Shown: positions 51,075-60,290 of the stretch, piece by piece
Position numbering within the stretch: the stretch's first letter is position 1
Layout: each line of letters opens with the position of its first letter
Origin: Nostocales cyanobacterium HT-58-2
GTDB lineage: Bacteria > Cyanobacteriota > Cyanobacteriia > Cyanobacteriales > Nostocaceae
Reading direction: 5' to 3'
Assembly (NCBI GenBank): GCA_002163975.1
Contig: CP019636.1
Location: 1,613,001-1,677,000, forward strand
DNA length: 64,000 bases
Notes under the pieces: model-generated
Told to the model about the DNA's origin: nothing
Databases searched by the model: none
Seen by the model: the letters and a program-made list of their open reading frames with translations, nothing else
Program-made: the position numbers and the translations under genes

Positions 51075-51925
51075 TTGGGTGCTTCACTATCATACACTAT
51101 TTTATGATTTTGCAACAACTTTTGATACTCTTTACTACTTGCCCAACGATCAATTTCTCTTGCACGCAGGACTGGCACTGGGTGAGTTAACTGAGATGTG
51201 CGTGCGGCTTTAACCATTTCACCCATTTCAGTGTTGCTGATCTCATCGTAAGCACGAGCTTGAGCAATAAAAGCATCAAGGTTGAGTTGCGGTGCGATGG
51301 TGGGCGAACCCCCTGCAAGTTTCATCAACACGGACATGACAACTTTAGGGTTTTGGGTTGCGAGCAATGCTGCGCGATCGCATGTAAACTCTGCACAGCG
51401 TATCCATTCTAAAAGTTGTGCCTGTATTGCTTGGGCGAGAAAAGCTCCTACAGTGGGTACAACCGCTGCAGCTAATATCAATATATTTACTGGAGTCAGG
51501 TAAACACTGTGATCACACTTGAGGTGTCCCAATTCATGGGCAATCACCGCCTGAATTTCTTCTGGCTCCAGCATATCAATCAAGGAAGTATGCAGCACAA
51601 CAAAAGGCTGTTTTCCCCGCATGGCAAAGGTGTAGGCATTGGGAGCCGGATGCTGCCTAACATAAAGTTGAGGTGGCTCTATGTCTAGCACCTTGCAAGC
51701 GTCTAACAACAACTGATGCAGATGGGGCAGTTGTTTTTCACTGACAAGAACACTAGAAGCGATATTTTCCACATAGAACACTTGCTCCGCCAATGGTCCC
51801 AAAATATTCCGCACGATCATATCCAAGCCAGGTATCTGCTTGAGTGCTGTGGTTGCCTCCAGATCTAGTGGATGACGAAATGAATCTGCTTTGAGACCAA
51901 TCAGTTGATTCTTCTGGGATAACAT
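51053..51925 (-). CDS. M48-family metallopeptidase (HtpX/Ste24-like)
   Basis: Zinc metalloprotease with the HELGH motif in AVIAHELGHLKCD near residue 130 and a downstream metal-ligand region CAEFTCDRAALLA. Membrane segments are likely around NILILAAAVVPTVGAF. I chose the ATG at 51925 (MLSQKNQLIGLK) because a frame extension to 51991 has odd composition. The C-terminus EAPKGGWRNW and stop are encoded by the 5' part of the tRNA-Leu gene. Confidence 0.9.
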   Translation of the reverse strand: MLSQKNQLIGLKADSFRHPLDLEATTALKQIPGLDMIVRNILGPLAEQVFYVENIASSVLVSEKQLPHLHQLLLDACKVLDIEPPQLYVRQHPAPNAYTFAMRGKQPFVVLHTSLIDMLEPEEIQAVIAHELGHLKCDHSVYLTPVNILILAAAVVPTVGAFLAQAIQAQLLEWIRCAEFTCDRAALLATQNPKVVMSVLMKLAGGSPTIAPQLNLDAFIAQARAYDEISNTEMGEMVKAARTSQLTHPVPVLRAREIDRWASSKEYQKLLQNHKIVYDSEAPKGGWRNW

Positions 51926-52017
51926 AGCGAAGCAAGCTGGGGAAATAAAAGATTTGTGATGCACAGGACTGGTGATAGGACAGCCCCACACAAACCAGTA
52001 TAGCTATAGCAAAAGGA

Positions 52018-52040
52018 ACAAGGAAGGTGATTTTCCTTGT
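52018..52040 (-). terminator. Rho-independent terminator of murA
   Basis: ACAAGGAA (52018-52025) and TTCCTTGT (52033-52040) form an 8-bp stem with a 7-nt loop. On the minus strand TCCTTTTGC follows. It lies 30 bp past murA. Confidence 0.6.
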
Positions 52041-52069
52041 CCTGTTGATTTTATCGTTTTTTGTAGGTT

Positions 52070-53464
52070 CTATAAGGATATAGACGCTTGAGAATTGAGA
52101 GTGTCGGGAGGAACTTCCGTATTTTGCTCTGCTGCTGACAAGCGTTCTATTCTTGCTCCCAGCTGCTGCAACTTTGCATCGAGTTTATCGTAGCCCCGAT
52201 CTAAGTGACGCAATCCCTGAACAATAGTTTTTCCTTGTGCTGCGAGTCCTGCCAACACTAAGGCTGCTGATGCTCGCAGATCCGTACCTATGACAGGTGC
52301 GCCTGACAACATCGGCACTCCCCGTACAAAGGCAGTGTTGCCTTTGACACGAATATCTGCCCCTAAGCGATTTAACTCTGAGGCATGGCGCAAGCGATTC
52401 TCAAACACAGCTTCGTTAATTATGCTGTCACCTTCAGCCAGTGCTAGCAATGCCATAAACGGCGCTTGCATATCCGTGGGGAAGCCTGGATGGGGCAAAG
52501 TTTCGATATCAGTTGCCTTCAGGACTTCTGCTGGCAGAGTTCGTAAGCAGTCAGGGGCTTCCTCAATGATGGGCACTCCAATATCCGCTAGCTTGGAAAT
52601 GACTGGTAGCAAATGCTCTGGCACCACTGGCGAGAGGATAAGTTCTGAACGGGTTATTGCTGCTGCCACCAAAAACGTCCCTGCCTCAATACGATCAGGA
52701 ATGATGCTATATTCAGTGGAGTGCAACTCTGGGACGCCAACAATTGTAATCCTACTCGTTCCGGCACCCTGTATCTTTGCTCCCATTGCGATACAGAAAT
52801 TAGCCAGATCGGTCACTTCCGGCTCGCGTGCAGCATTCTCGATAATGGTTTCGCCTTCTGCAAGGGTAGCCGCCATCATCAGAGTTTCCGTAGCTCCTAC
52901 ACTAGGAATATCCAGGTATATTTTTGCTCCCTGTAACCTGCGATTGTTGCCAGGAACATAGGCATTACAAATACCATGCTCAATCTGCACCTCAGCTCCC
53001 ATGGCTTGCAGTCCTCGGACATGCAGATCCACTGGTCTTGCGCCAATGGCACAACCCCCTGGTAACGGTACCTGCGCGACTCCCAGTCGTGCCAGAATAG
53101 GACCAATGGCAAAGAAACTTGCCCTCAACTGAGTAACCAGTTCGTAGGGAGCTTTTGAAGTTGTGATAACGCTTGAATTAATGTCTAATATGTCTTCAGT
53201 TTGCTGCAAACGAACGCCCAAAGCAGATAAAACCTGACCCATCCGCGCTACATCTGCCAGTAACGGCACGTTGCGGATGCGACATTCGCCTGAACATAGC
53301 AAGGCTCCCGCCATGATAACCAGTGCTGAATTTTTTGCCCCGCTAATTCTTACATGACCTTGCAAACGATGCCCACCCCATATTTGCAAGACTGAGGAGT
53401 CTGCTGTAGGAGAAGATTTGGCATCTGGTAAGCCGCCAGAAGGAATAATAAGCCTATCCTCCAA
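52070..53464 (-). CDS. murA: UDP-N-acetylglucosamine 1-carboxyvinyltransferase
   Basis: First committed step of peptidoglycan synthesis, transferring enolpyruvate from PEP to UDP-GlcNAc. The 464-residue protein has [10 protein letters not shown] at residues 41-50 and the catalytic Cys138 in [26 protein letters not shown] and [14 protein letters not shown] are also typical. It has an extra about 25-residue N-terminal extension. A terminator follows the gene. Confidence 0.97.
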   Translation of the reverse strand: MEDRLIIPSGGLPDAKSSPTADSSVLQIWGGHRLQGHVRISGAKNSALVIMAGALLCSGECRIRNVPLLADVARMGQVLSALGVRLQQTEDILDINSSVITTSKAPYELVTQLRASFFAIGPILARLGVAQVPLPGGCAIGARPVDLHVRGLQAMGAEVQIEHGICNAYVPGNNRRLQGAKIYLDIPSVGATETLMMAATLAEGETIIENAAREPEVTDLANFCIAMGAKIQGAGTSRITIVGVPELHSTEYSIIPDRIEAGTFLVAAAITRSELILSPVVPEHLLPVISKLADIGVPIIEEAPDCLRTLPAEVLKATDIETLPHPGFPTDMQAPFMALLALAEGDSIINEAVFENRLRHASELNRLGADIRVKGNTAFVRGVPMLSGAPVIGTDLRASAALVLAGLAAQGKTIVQGLRHLDRGYDKLDAKLQQLGARIERLSAAEQNTEVPPDTLNSQASISL

Positions 53465-53860
53465 AAAAAACTATCATTTTTATACGTTTGAAGTTGGTTT
53501 CGATTCTACACGATAGTTTTTGATTCTCTACATTTTTGCACAACATCTGGAGGAGATAAATTTCTTGCTGGTTGGACTAGAATACTGAAAACCTTGCTGT
53601 TCAATTGTTTAAGAGGGTTAGTATAATATTACACGCAGTAATAATAAAATGATAAAAATGCTGAAAGTGTAAAAAATTTTTGAATTTTGAATGAATTTCA
53701 TTATTCCCTACAACCTGATAACCCTTCATTCTTTGTCTACAGCGACTCAGTGATAGAGTCATTGCATGAGGATCAAAGAAATCGTGACGAAAGAAATAAT
53801 GACTTGACACAATTAAATAGTTTAGTCATAATTAAATACGGTCAAGAGACATTTATATTC
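53465..53860. other. 396-bp spacer between murA and tRNA-Leu(CAG)
   Basis: AT-rich sequence without a supportable gene; it should contain the murA and tRNA promoters. Confidence 0.45.
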
Positions 53861-53942
53861 GCGGAACTGGCGGAATTGGCAGACGCGCTAGATTCAGGTT
53901 CTAGTGCCGAAAGGCTTCCGGGTTCAAGTCCCGGGTTCCGCA
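53861..53942 (+). tRNA. tRNA-Leu (anticodon CAG)
   Basis: An 82-nt plus-strand class II cloverleaf: acceptor GCGGAAC/GTTCCGC with discriminator A, D-arm TGGCGGAATTGGCAGACGC, anticodon stem CTAGA/TCTAG around loop TTCAGGT giving CAG, and T-arm GGGTTCAAGTCCC. CCA is not encoded. Confidence 0.95.
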
Positions 53943-54058
53943 TAACGCTTCTAAATACTGAGTAATGAATACGAAAAGAGTCTACCGTAGGCTAATCACC
54001 TAGACCCAGATTATGAGTGTCCCCCCTCAGCCGTCATTGCTCAGAACTCAAAACTTTG

Positions 54059-54850
54059 ATGATAACCAGTTTACAAAATCCTCTTGTTAAGCAAATCCGC
54101 AAACTGCACTCGTCAAAAGAACGTCACAAGCAGCAATTGTTTTTAGTGGAAGGGACGCATCTATTAGAAGAAGCTTGTGCGGTGAACCATCCATTAGAAG
54201 TCGTGTGTAGTACTTCAGAATGGCAAAACACCCACCCCTTACTTTGGCAAAAAGTAAGTGATATTTGCGAACGGGCAGAAATCGTCAGTGAAGAAGTGTT
54301 AAAGGCGATCGCCACTACAGTACAACCAGATGGCGTCGTTGCGACAGCAAAAAGAGGTTCTCGCCTTGGAGAAGCACCGTTGACTGGCGTAGCCTTAGCA
54401 TTGGAGACTATTCAAGATCCAGGCAACTTAGGTACGATAATTCGCACTGCTGCTGCTGCTGGGGCTTCTGGGTTGTGGATTAGTGAAGACAGTGTAGATT
54501 TAGACAACCCAAAAGTCTTACGTGCTTCTGCTGGACAGTGGTTTCGATTAGCAATGACGGTGAGCCCTGATTTAAAAGTGACAGTCCAGCAGAGTAGGCA
54601 AGCCGGAATGCAGGTTGTTGCAACATTACCTAGCGCCACTCTAACTTATTGGGAAGTTGACTGGCGCAAACCCACTTTGATTCTGTTAGGGAATGAAGGT
54701 GCTGGTTTGTCACCAGAGTTGACAGCAATGGCAGATTTACAAGTGCAAATTCCCCTCAATCCAGGCGTAGAATCTTTAAACGTGGCGATTTCGGCTGCTT
54801 TGATGTTGTACGAAGTGCAAAGGCAAAGAAGGACAATTGAGCATGGTTGA
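54059..54850 (+). CDS. SpoU/TrmH-family RNA 2'-O-methyltransferase
   Basis: SPOUT methyltransferase for rRNA or tRNA ribose methylation. Motif 1 is ETIQDPGNLGTIIRTA, motif 2 LILLGNEGAGLSPEL, and motif 3 IPLNPGVESLNVAISAA. The N-terminal QNPLVKQIRKLHSSKERHK and FLVEGTHLLEEA resemble the RNA-binding substrate domain of 23S rRNA enzymes. The ATG at 54059 is preferred; an in-frame GTG lies at 54017. The exact RNA site cannot be told. Confidence 0.92.
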   Translation: MITSLQNPLVKQIRKLHSSKERHKQQLFLVEGTHLLEEACAVNHPLEVVCSTSEWQNTHPLLWQKVSDICERAEIVSEEVLKAIATTVQPDGVVATAKRGSRLGEAPLTGVALALETIQDPGNLGTIIRTAAAAGASGLWISEDSVDLDNPKVLRASAGQWFRLAMTVSPDLKVTVQQSRQAGMQVVATLPSATLTYWEVDWRKPTLILLGNEGAGLSPELTAMADLQVQIPLNPGVESLNVAISAALMLYEVQRQRRTIEHG

Positions 54851-54971
54851 TACCAATTAAAAAAATGAATTGAGACAAGCAGGGGAAGCAGGGGAAGCCG
54901 GAAGGGTATTTTGGAAGTTACTAAATTATGTGATTGAGTTGGTATGAGTTAGTATAAGTTATGGAATTTTG

Positions 54972-56399
54972 TTAAATAGTTGCAGCTAGTTGTTTTGCAA
55001 AATATGCGCGGTAGAGTTCACATCTGGGTAGAATGTCATCGCCTTCAAAGCGGATTAAACCCAGACTTTCAAGTTTATAAGTATCAATAGGATTAAGATA
55101 AACACTTTGCTTTGCCGTCACCATTTCAGCATAGGTCCTTGCCAGACTGGGATCTTCTTGCAGTTCTCTCCAGTGTCGCCACAAATGATAACGGTAGATG
55201 CCACCATTAGTCATCGCATCTTGTATCAATTTTTGCATGGTTATTCCTTGACAGCAAAGATAATACAGACTCATTTGAATCAGTGCTGGATGACCTCCGA
55301 CAAGCGACATTAGTTGGGCTGACTCTTCACTAGTACGCCAGTCTAAACCGTATCGTCTAGCTAAATCTTCTACCTGTAATTGGGTAAATTCATTCAGACG
55401 AATAGGCAAACCGATATTAAACGGGGAGCAATTAATATCCAAAGAGAGATACTTTTCCGTAGAGCAAACTACGACTAGCTTCAGCTTTTGCCAATTAAGA
55501 TTGTGTCGTGCTTCCTCAGACCAGGAACGCAACAAAGCAAAAAACTCCTGACAAATGTGAGGATGTTCAAAAAAACGGTCAGCTTCATTGAACACCAAAA
55601 CGACTGGACTTTGACATTGCTTGAGCAGATAGTTTTGAAAATAGAAGCTACTACTCAACTTACAACCAATTTCCTCATCCCATTTTCCTTTGAGATTAGG
55701 ATCAATGCCTAATTCTGTTGCAATCTGCCAGCAAAGACAACGCAAGAGCTTATTTAAGTCAGTCAGACACTCACTATCAATCTGATAGCAATTCAGATTC
55801 ACAGTACGATACCCTTGTTTTTGTGCAAAGGCCAAAAGCCGCAACACAAGAGAACTTTTACCCATCTGTCTGGGAGCTTGAATCCGAATCACACAGCCTG
55901 GTTGAGTGAGTTCTCGATGAACCAGTTCTTCTATCGGGGGACGTTCAACATAAAAGGGAGAATCCAAAGGTACAGGACCATCTGGGTATGAAGGATTTTC
56001 CGGTTGTTCGCCTTGTTCACTATGTTCTTTGATAAATAAATTGGCGAAGGAAAATTGAGACAAATTTTCTTGTGTGTATGAACTCTCAGAGAAGGAGTCG
56101 AATGCTTCAGCCTCATCTGCTTCACTCACAACAGTATGGTCTTCACTGTGTAATTCTAGGTTAAGGGCGCTGAAGCAGAGTTTGAGAGTTTTTTGGTCTA
56201 CACCAGTACTTAAAGACCACAATCGACTCAGAGTTCTAGCGGAAACATTCATGCGGTTGCCCAGTTGTTCTAAAGTCAAGCGAATGCCTTTGTTTTCCGC
56301 AATCTCCAAAGAAAGAATGGCTTGCTGTAAGCGTTTCAGTCCAACAGGAGTCAGTACAACACCTCGTTTTCGCTTGGGTTTAGCTTGTTTCATCTTCAT
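54972..56399 (-). CDS. HTH plus AAA-like ATPase protein
   Basis: A 475-residue protein with an N-terminal HTH-like segment (RLTLEQLGNRMNVSARTLSR, residues about 39-60), a common front piece of cyanobacterial signalling ATPases. An AAA-like (AAA_35-type) domain follows, with Walker A PRQMGKSSLV near residue 178 and Walker B-like VLVFNEADRF near 266, where the usual Asp is Asn. SPFNIGLPIRLNEFT matches the same domain in the two neighbours below. No output domain remains, so it may act through partners. Function unknown. Confidence 0.85.
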   Translation of the reverse strand: MKMKQAKPKRKRGVVLTPVGLKRLQQAILSLEIAENKGIRLTLEQLGNRMNVSARTLSRLWSLSTGVDQKTLKLCFSALNLELHSEDHTVVSEADEAEAFDSFSESSYTQENLSQFSFANLFIKEHSEQGEQPENPSYPDGPVPLDSPFYVERPPIEELVHRELTQPGCVIRIQAPRQMGKSSLVLRLLAFAQKQGYRTVNLNCYQIDSECLTDLNKLLRCLCWQIATELGIDPNLKGKWDEEIGCKLSSSFYFQNYLLKQCQSPVVLVFNEADRFFEHPHICQEFFALLRSWSEEARHNLNWQKLKLVVVCSTEKYLSLDINCSPFNIGLPIRLNEFTQLQVEDLARRYGLDWRTSEESAQLMSLVGGHPALIQMSLYYLCCQGITMQKLIQDAMTNGGIYRYHLWRHWRELQEDPSLARTYAEMVTAKQSVYLNPIDTYKLESLGLIRFEGDDILPRCELYRAYFAKQLAATI

Positions 56400-56899
56400 A
56401 CCTTGTGTTCCCCAAACTTGTTGAATATGGTTACGTGGTCACTTTAAAAACTTGGGCAACAAATTTCATCAAACGATCACTTACTTTTTTCTACAGCATA
56501 TGAACTTGATAGTAAACACTTTATACAAAAGAACTTACTTTTCCTACTTACTCCCCTTTTCCCTTTTTGCACTTCCAGTGCTTGTCTTGTAAACATCTGA
56601 GATAACAACCTTTGTAAGTCTGATTTATACAGCCACACGGAATCAGTCAGTCATCAATTTAGTGATGTTCCGGATTTGTAGTTGAAAATGCTGTTAGTTA
56701 ACTTAATAAATGAGTTATGGATCTGAGCCAACCAATTTAAAACACAATACAGTTCAGTAAGAAAAGTAGGAAAAGTAGGTTTTTTAAATTTTTCTAATTT
56801 CTCCCGGCTTAATTCGGATATCACGAAGTCAGGTGAGGAGCGTTAGAAATGCTTTTGAGCCTTTTTCATGAGAAATTAGTAGAGCATCAATGCTAGCTC
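56400..56899. other. 500-bp spacer with short repeats
   Basis: AAAAGTAGG occurs twice in tandem (56762-56779), and an inverted related word TTACTTTTCCTACTTA lies at 56535-56550. No gene seen. Confidence 0.5.
56762..56779. repeat. 9-bp tandem repeat
   Basis: Two direct copies of AAAAGTAGG, with an inverted related word at 56535-56550. Cyanobacterial short tandem repeats of this size are common; no role is evident. Confidence 0.55.
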
Positions 56900-58072
56900 C
56901 TACAAGTAAAGACGGAGATTGTCTAACTGCCTTAACACCCACTGAGTATTAAAAACATTCCGGTAGATCGGATTTTTGACTCGAAGATAGCCGTTGTGCT
57001 TCTCGACTAAGCCAGATAGCAGCAGTTCTTTCTGTTCTGGGCTATCTTCGGTTGGTATAGAGTTTTTTATCCGTTCCTCATTCTCTCCTTCCTCTGCTTG
57101 TAACACCTTCTGATAAAGCCCCAACAACCGACCAGCTCGATGTTTATGGAAAAGAAGGCGATTGCGAATGGTACGCAGATGTTCGGGTTCGTCTTGTGAT
57201 TCCCAATGTTGAATAATGCGCGGTCGCACCAATTGCTCTACCCAAAATCCTTCAAGACCAGGAGGAATGGTAATCTTTTTCTTAGAATTTTCTATAGCAA
57301 CCTGGAGAACTAACTGACAGAGTTTTTGGGTGAGAAACGGCTGTCCCCCTGTCCAATGAATAATCTTTTGTAGTATTTTTTGTGGTTGGCTGACCACTTC
57401 CTCTAATCCTTTAAGTAGAGGTGTGGCTTCATGCAGTTGAAAGCCACATAATTCAATTGCTCGACCAATATTAAAAGGCGTTCGGTATTGATCAACAATT
57501 AGGTCAGATGGGCTAACGACACCAGATATGACAAAACCGAGGCGTTTGAAATTTGGGTTGTAGACCTGCCGTTCATAGCAATGACGAATCCAGGCAAAAA
57601 AATCGTTGACTGGGAAACTCAAACTTAGCAGGTTATTAATTCCATCAATAAAAATAAAAATGCGATCGCTTTGCAGCTTTTGTAGCAACACCTGTTCAAC
57701 AAATTGATGTAGTCGTTGCACAGGGGAAAGGTCTGCTTGTTGCTCCCACCAAGCTTGAAAGTTAATCTGCTCTACCAGATATGCTCCGTAAAACAAGCTA
57801 ACAATCATGCCCTTATACCATTGCACAGGTGTAGTTTCCTTGCTTCCTAACAGGATTGCATCCAAGTAAACACAGATGTAACCCTCTTTTTCTAGACGAT
57901 GTCTCGTCCGCTGCAGTAAGGATGACTTACCCATCTGGTGGCAGTTTAAAACATAACAAAAATCTCCCGCCTTTAGCCCAGCATAAAGTTGTTCATCTGC
58001 TTGACGGAAAATGTATGTAGAATCGTCACTTTGAAGGCTACCGCCGACCTGATATCTCATGTCAAAGTGCAA
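56900..58072 (-). CDS. AAA-like domain ATPase without C-terminal repeats
   Basis: A 390-residue protein starting MHFDMRYQVGGSLQSDDSTY. Walker A is CHQMGKSSLLQRTR near residue 46. The Walker B region reads IFIFIDGINNLLSL near 139, where the catalytic-site Glu seen in its paralogue (IDEIDTILSL) is Gly. It aligns over most of its length with the N-terminal part of the AAA-WD40 protein at 60291-63866, including NPIYRNVFNTQWV near the end. It lacks WD40 repeats. Function unknown; ATP hydrolysis may be impaired. Confidence 0.85.
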   Translation of the reverse strand: MHFDMRYQVGGSLQSDDSTYIFRQADEQLYAGLKAGDFCYVLNCHQMGKSSLLQRTRHRLEKEGYICVYLDAILLGSKETTPVQWYKGMIVSLFYGAYLVEQINFQAWWEQQADLSPVQRLHQFVEQVLLQKLQSDRIFIFIDGINNLLSLSFPVNDFFAWIRHCYERQVYNPNFKRLGFVISGVVSPSDLIVDQYRTPFNIGRAIELCGFQLHEATPLLKGLEEVVSQPQKILQKIIHWTGGQPFLTQKLCQLVLQVAIENSKKKITIPPGLEGFWVEQLVRPRIIQHWESQDEPEHLRTIRNRLLFHKHRAGRLLGLYQKVLQAEEGENEERIKNSIPTEDSPEQKELLLSGLVEKHNGYLRVKNPIYRNVFNTQWVLRQLDNLRLYL

Positions 58073-58640
58073 TTATTAAAAGTGGAGGTAATTTCAGCCT
58101 TTATAACCGCTCTTTTTTCTATTGATCATCGGTATTTTTACATAATTGTACTATAAAATTCTTGATTTTTGACTTTTTTTAACTCATTTTTAGAGAAGTT
58201 AGACAAAAATCTATTTTGATCAAAGATTAACCAGAAAGTTGTCTGTAAATAGAAATTGGGAATCCAAGCAAAATAACGATATGCTATTGGTTGTTACTCT
58301 CCGAGAGAAGTTAAAAGGGATTAAACTTCATGTTTGAACGCAATTAAAAATAGCATACTTCCTAAATTCTTCTCTTCAAGAGTAAGTCTCCAAAAGATAC
58401 GTCTATGCTCTCAATACCTATTGGTCTTTAGATAAAAAAACTAAATTCTAATGGGCAACTCAATGTAAATAATGATTTCCTGTACAGTAATTTTCTCTTC
58501 TGAGTATGTGTTCAGAAGCGTGCAAAAGAATGCCGCTTCTGAATTGATATATACCTCAGAGTTTGGACCTGTTTGGTATCTAGAGAATCTTTGATTGAGA
58601 TTTGTTGTGCTATATTCTTAACACTAACAATCAAAAATTT
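58073..58640. other. 568-bp spacer, no gene seen
   Basis: AT-rich spacer between the DUF4231-like gene and the AAA-like gene on the same strand. It should contain the promoter of the latter's downstream neighbour only if the transcripts are separate. No RNA or gene is recognised. Confidence 0.45.
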
Positions 58641-59504
58641 TTAACTCTGCTCTGCTGTTGGCTGGCTATTTTCTGCTTGCTGTTGTTCCTTCTCCTCCCT
58701 CTTCTGACCCTCACCGATTTCCTGCAACTGATTGAGGTGGATATTGTTTACTTGAGTAATAAAATTCTCAATCGCTTGCTTTGCTTTCTGTTGTTGTTCA
58801 ACTTCGTCAGTTGAGTCATAGCAACGATAATATGGGGTTATTCCCAAGACGAATTTCTCTTGTTCAGCCTCTAACAATTCCACACATGTATTAGCAGCAA
58901 CCGAGTTCTTCTGAAAAGGAAACGAGGTAACTATACTTGCAACTATGGAGGCTATAGCTGGACAGATTACCGGAAGCCACTTTAACCAAGCTTGTCCGGC
59001 TTCTAATTTGTCCACTAGAACTAAGATTGGTGTGACTCCAGATAAGATAATCGTCGCAATTTGCAAAATATAGTAAAGATTTCTCGATAAATTCCGAGTT
59101 CGTTTGTAATCGTCAATTAACTTTTGGCTATATTGTAAAGCCTTCCTTCTTATTGGAGTAAATGTATTTTTATCCAAGGAATTATCACTCAGTAGATAAC
59201 TATAAAGCTCAGCCTTTTCGTTCGCCTCAAATCTATTGATAGAATTTTTAACGTTCTGAAAAACTTGTCTATTGATGAGTAACAAAAAAAACGAAGTTGT
59301 TATTAATGTTATCCCAGTAATGATAAAGTTTCTATCATTAGAAAAGACAGTAACAAGGATACCAAAAGTGAAAATAATTGCAAGTAATAAAAATTCAATA
59401 ACTTTCAAATTTAACAACTTTTTGTTAATTGCCTGAAAAGATAAATCTCCATCTATTGCGTTTTGATTATTTGGATCAAGATTAGTTAATTCAGAAGTTG
59501 TCAT
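58641..59504 (-). CDS. DUF4231/SLATT-like four-helix membrane protein
   Basis: A 287-residue protein with predicted membrane helices at about 36-54, 60-77, 144-164 and 176-194. The second pair, with LYYILQIATIILSGVTPILVLV and WLPVICPAIASIVASIVTSF, and the following NTCVELLEAEQEKFVLGITPY, follows the DUF4231 pattern, related to SLATT two-helix effectors. The C-terminal tail is Gln/Glu-rich. In conflict systems such proteins are predicted membrane-active effectors; here that role is only inferred from the neighbouring STAND-like ATPases. Confidence 0.72.
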   Translation of the reverse strand: MTTSELTNLDPNNQNAIDGDLSFQAINKKLLNLKVIEFLLLAIIFTFGILVTVFSNDRNFIITGITLITTSFFLLLINRQVFQNVKNSINRFEANEKAELYSYLLSDNSLDKNTFTPIRRKALQYSQKLIDDYKRTRNLSRNLYYILQIATIILSGVTPILVLVDKLEAGQAWLKWLPVICPAIASIVASIVTSFPFQKNSVAANTCVELLEAEQEKFVLGITPYYRCYDSTDEVEQQQKAKQAIENFITQVNNIHLNQLQEIGEGQKREEKEQQQAENSQPTAEQS

Positions 59505-59895
59505 AGTCTCACTAACTTAATTATTTACTGGAAATGGACAAGTGTGACTTCTACATAGTAAACGGCTGATATGTTTATGTTTCACTAGCAATCAATACCA
59601 CGTTATCACAATACATACATGACAAGATTGAAAAGAGAAACCAGACATTCAACACATTACCTAGTTGGATGACATTGTAGAATTTTATCTCAAGCGCGAA
59701 GCCAGTAGTGCTGCAGGCCCATAGCTCCCGAAATTTGGAGGCAATTGCAAAGGTACCAGTACCCCTTGGATAATCACATGATTTACATTTTGATTTAACA
59801 ACGCCTAATTTTTTATTACTTCAATATACTCTCAGCCTTATTGCAAAGATGCAATAGCAGATAAGACAGTTAAGCAATTTATTGAAAAGAAAAAG

Positions 59896-59922
59896 AGACA
59901 GTTAAGACAGTTAAGACAGTTA
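59896..59922. repeat. 9-bp tandem repeat, three copies
   Basis: AGACAGTTA occurs three times head to tail here and once more at 59864-59872. It resembles the short tandemly repeated repetitive sequences of heterocystous cyanobacteria. Confidence 0.75.
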
Positions 59923-60216
59923 ACAAAAAAGTAAGTTAATAATTTGTGGGACATTCTTGAAGCAGGTATGAAAAGAGCTGCTGTGTTGACTGCCCATGAA
60001 CTTAAACTCTTGCCTTATTGGCAGATTACCCACTCCACAAGGACGATACCTTCTCCTATCACAGAGGCTGCGCCACCAGTAATACCAGTTCACGAAATGC
60101 CTGATACAAATGATTGGTCTTTAATTATTTTCCCCTGCTCCCTGCTGCCTATTTGTATCAACCTTAAAGTGAAACGGTATAACTTTCTCTTCTCCTGTGA
60201 CCAAACCACTCGTGTT

Positions 60217-60270
60217 CGAGACGCTAAGCGTAGCTTGCTTAAGCGTAGGGGTACGCTAACGCACGGAGTG
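60217..60270. repeat. Dispersed palindromic repeat
   Basis: The stretch CGAGACGCTAAGCGTAGCTT, followed by GCTTAAGCGTAGGGGTACGC and a TAACGCAC end, shows nested inverted words, a style of dispersed repeat usual in Nostocales intergenic DNA. It overlaps only a spurious plus-strand frame. Confidence 0.6.
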
Positions 60271-60290
60271 CTTGCTTTGCAGACTTACAC

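Larger units (their letters stand above)
59505..60290. other. 786-bp spacer with short tandem and palindromic repeats
   Basis: Holds the AGACAGTTA repeats (59864-59872 and 59896-59922) and a dispersed palindrome near 60217-60270. The plus-strand 123-codon frame at 59944 lacks support. Confidence 0.5.

Noticed and set aside
53687..53965. Plus-strand 92-residue frame
   Set aside because: Its C-terminal third is tRNA-Leu(CAG) sequence.
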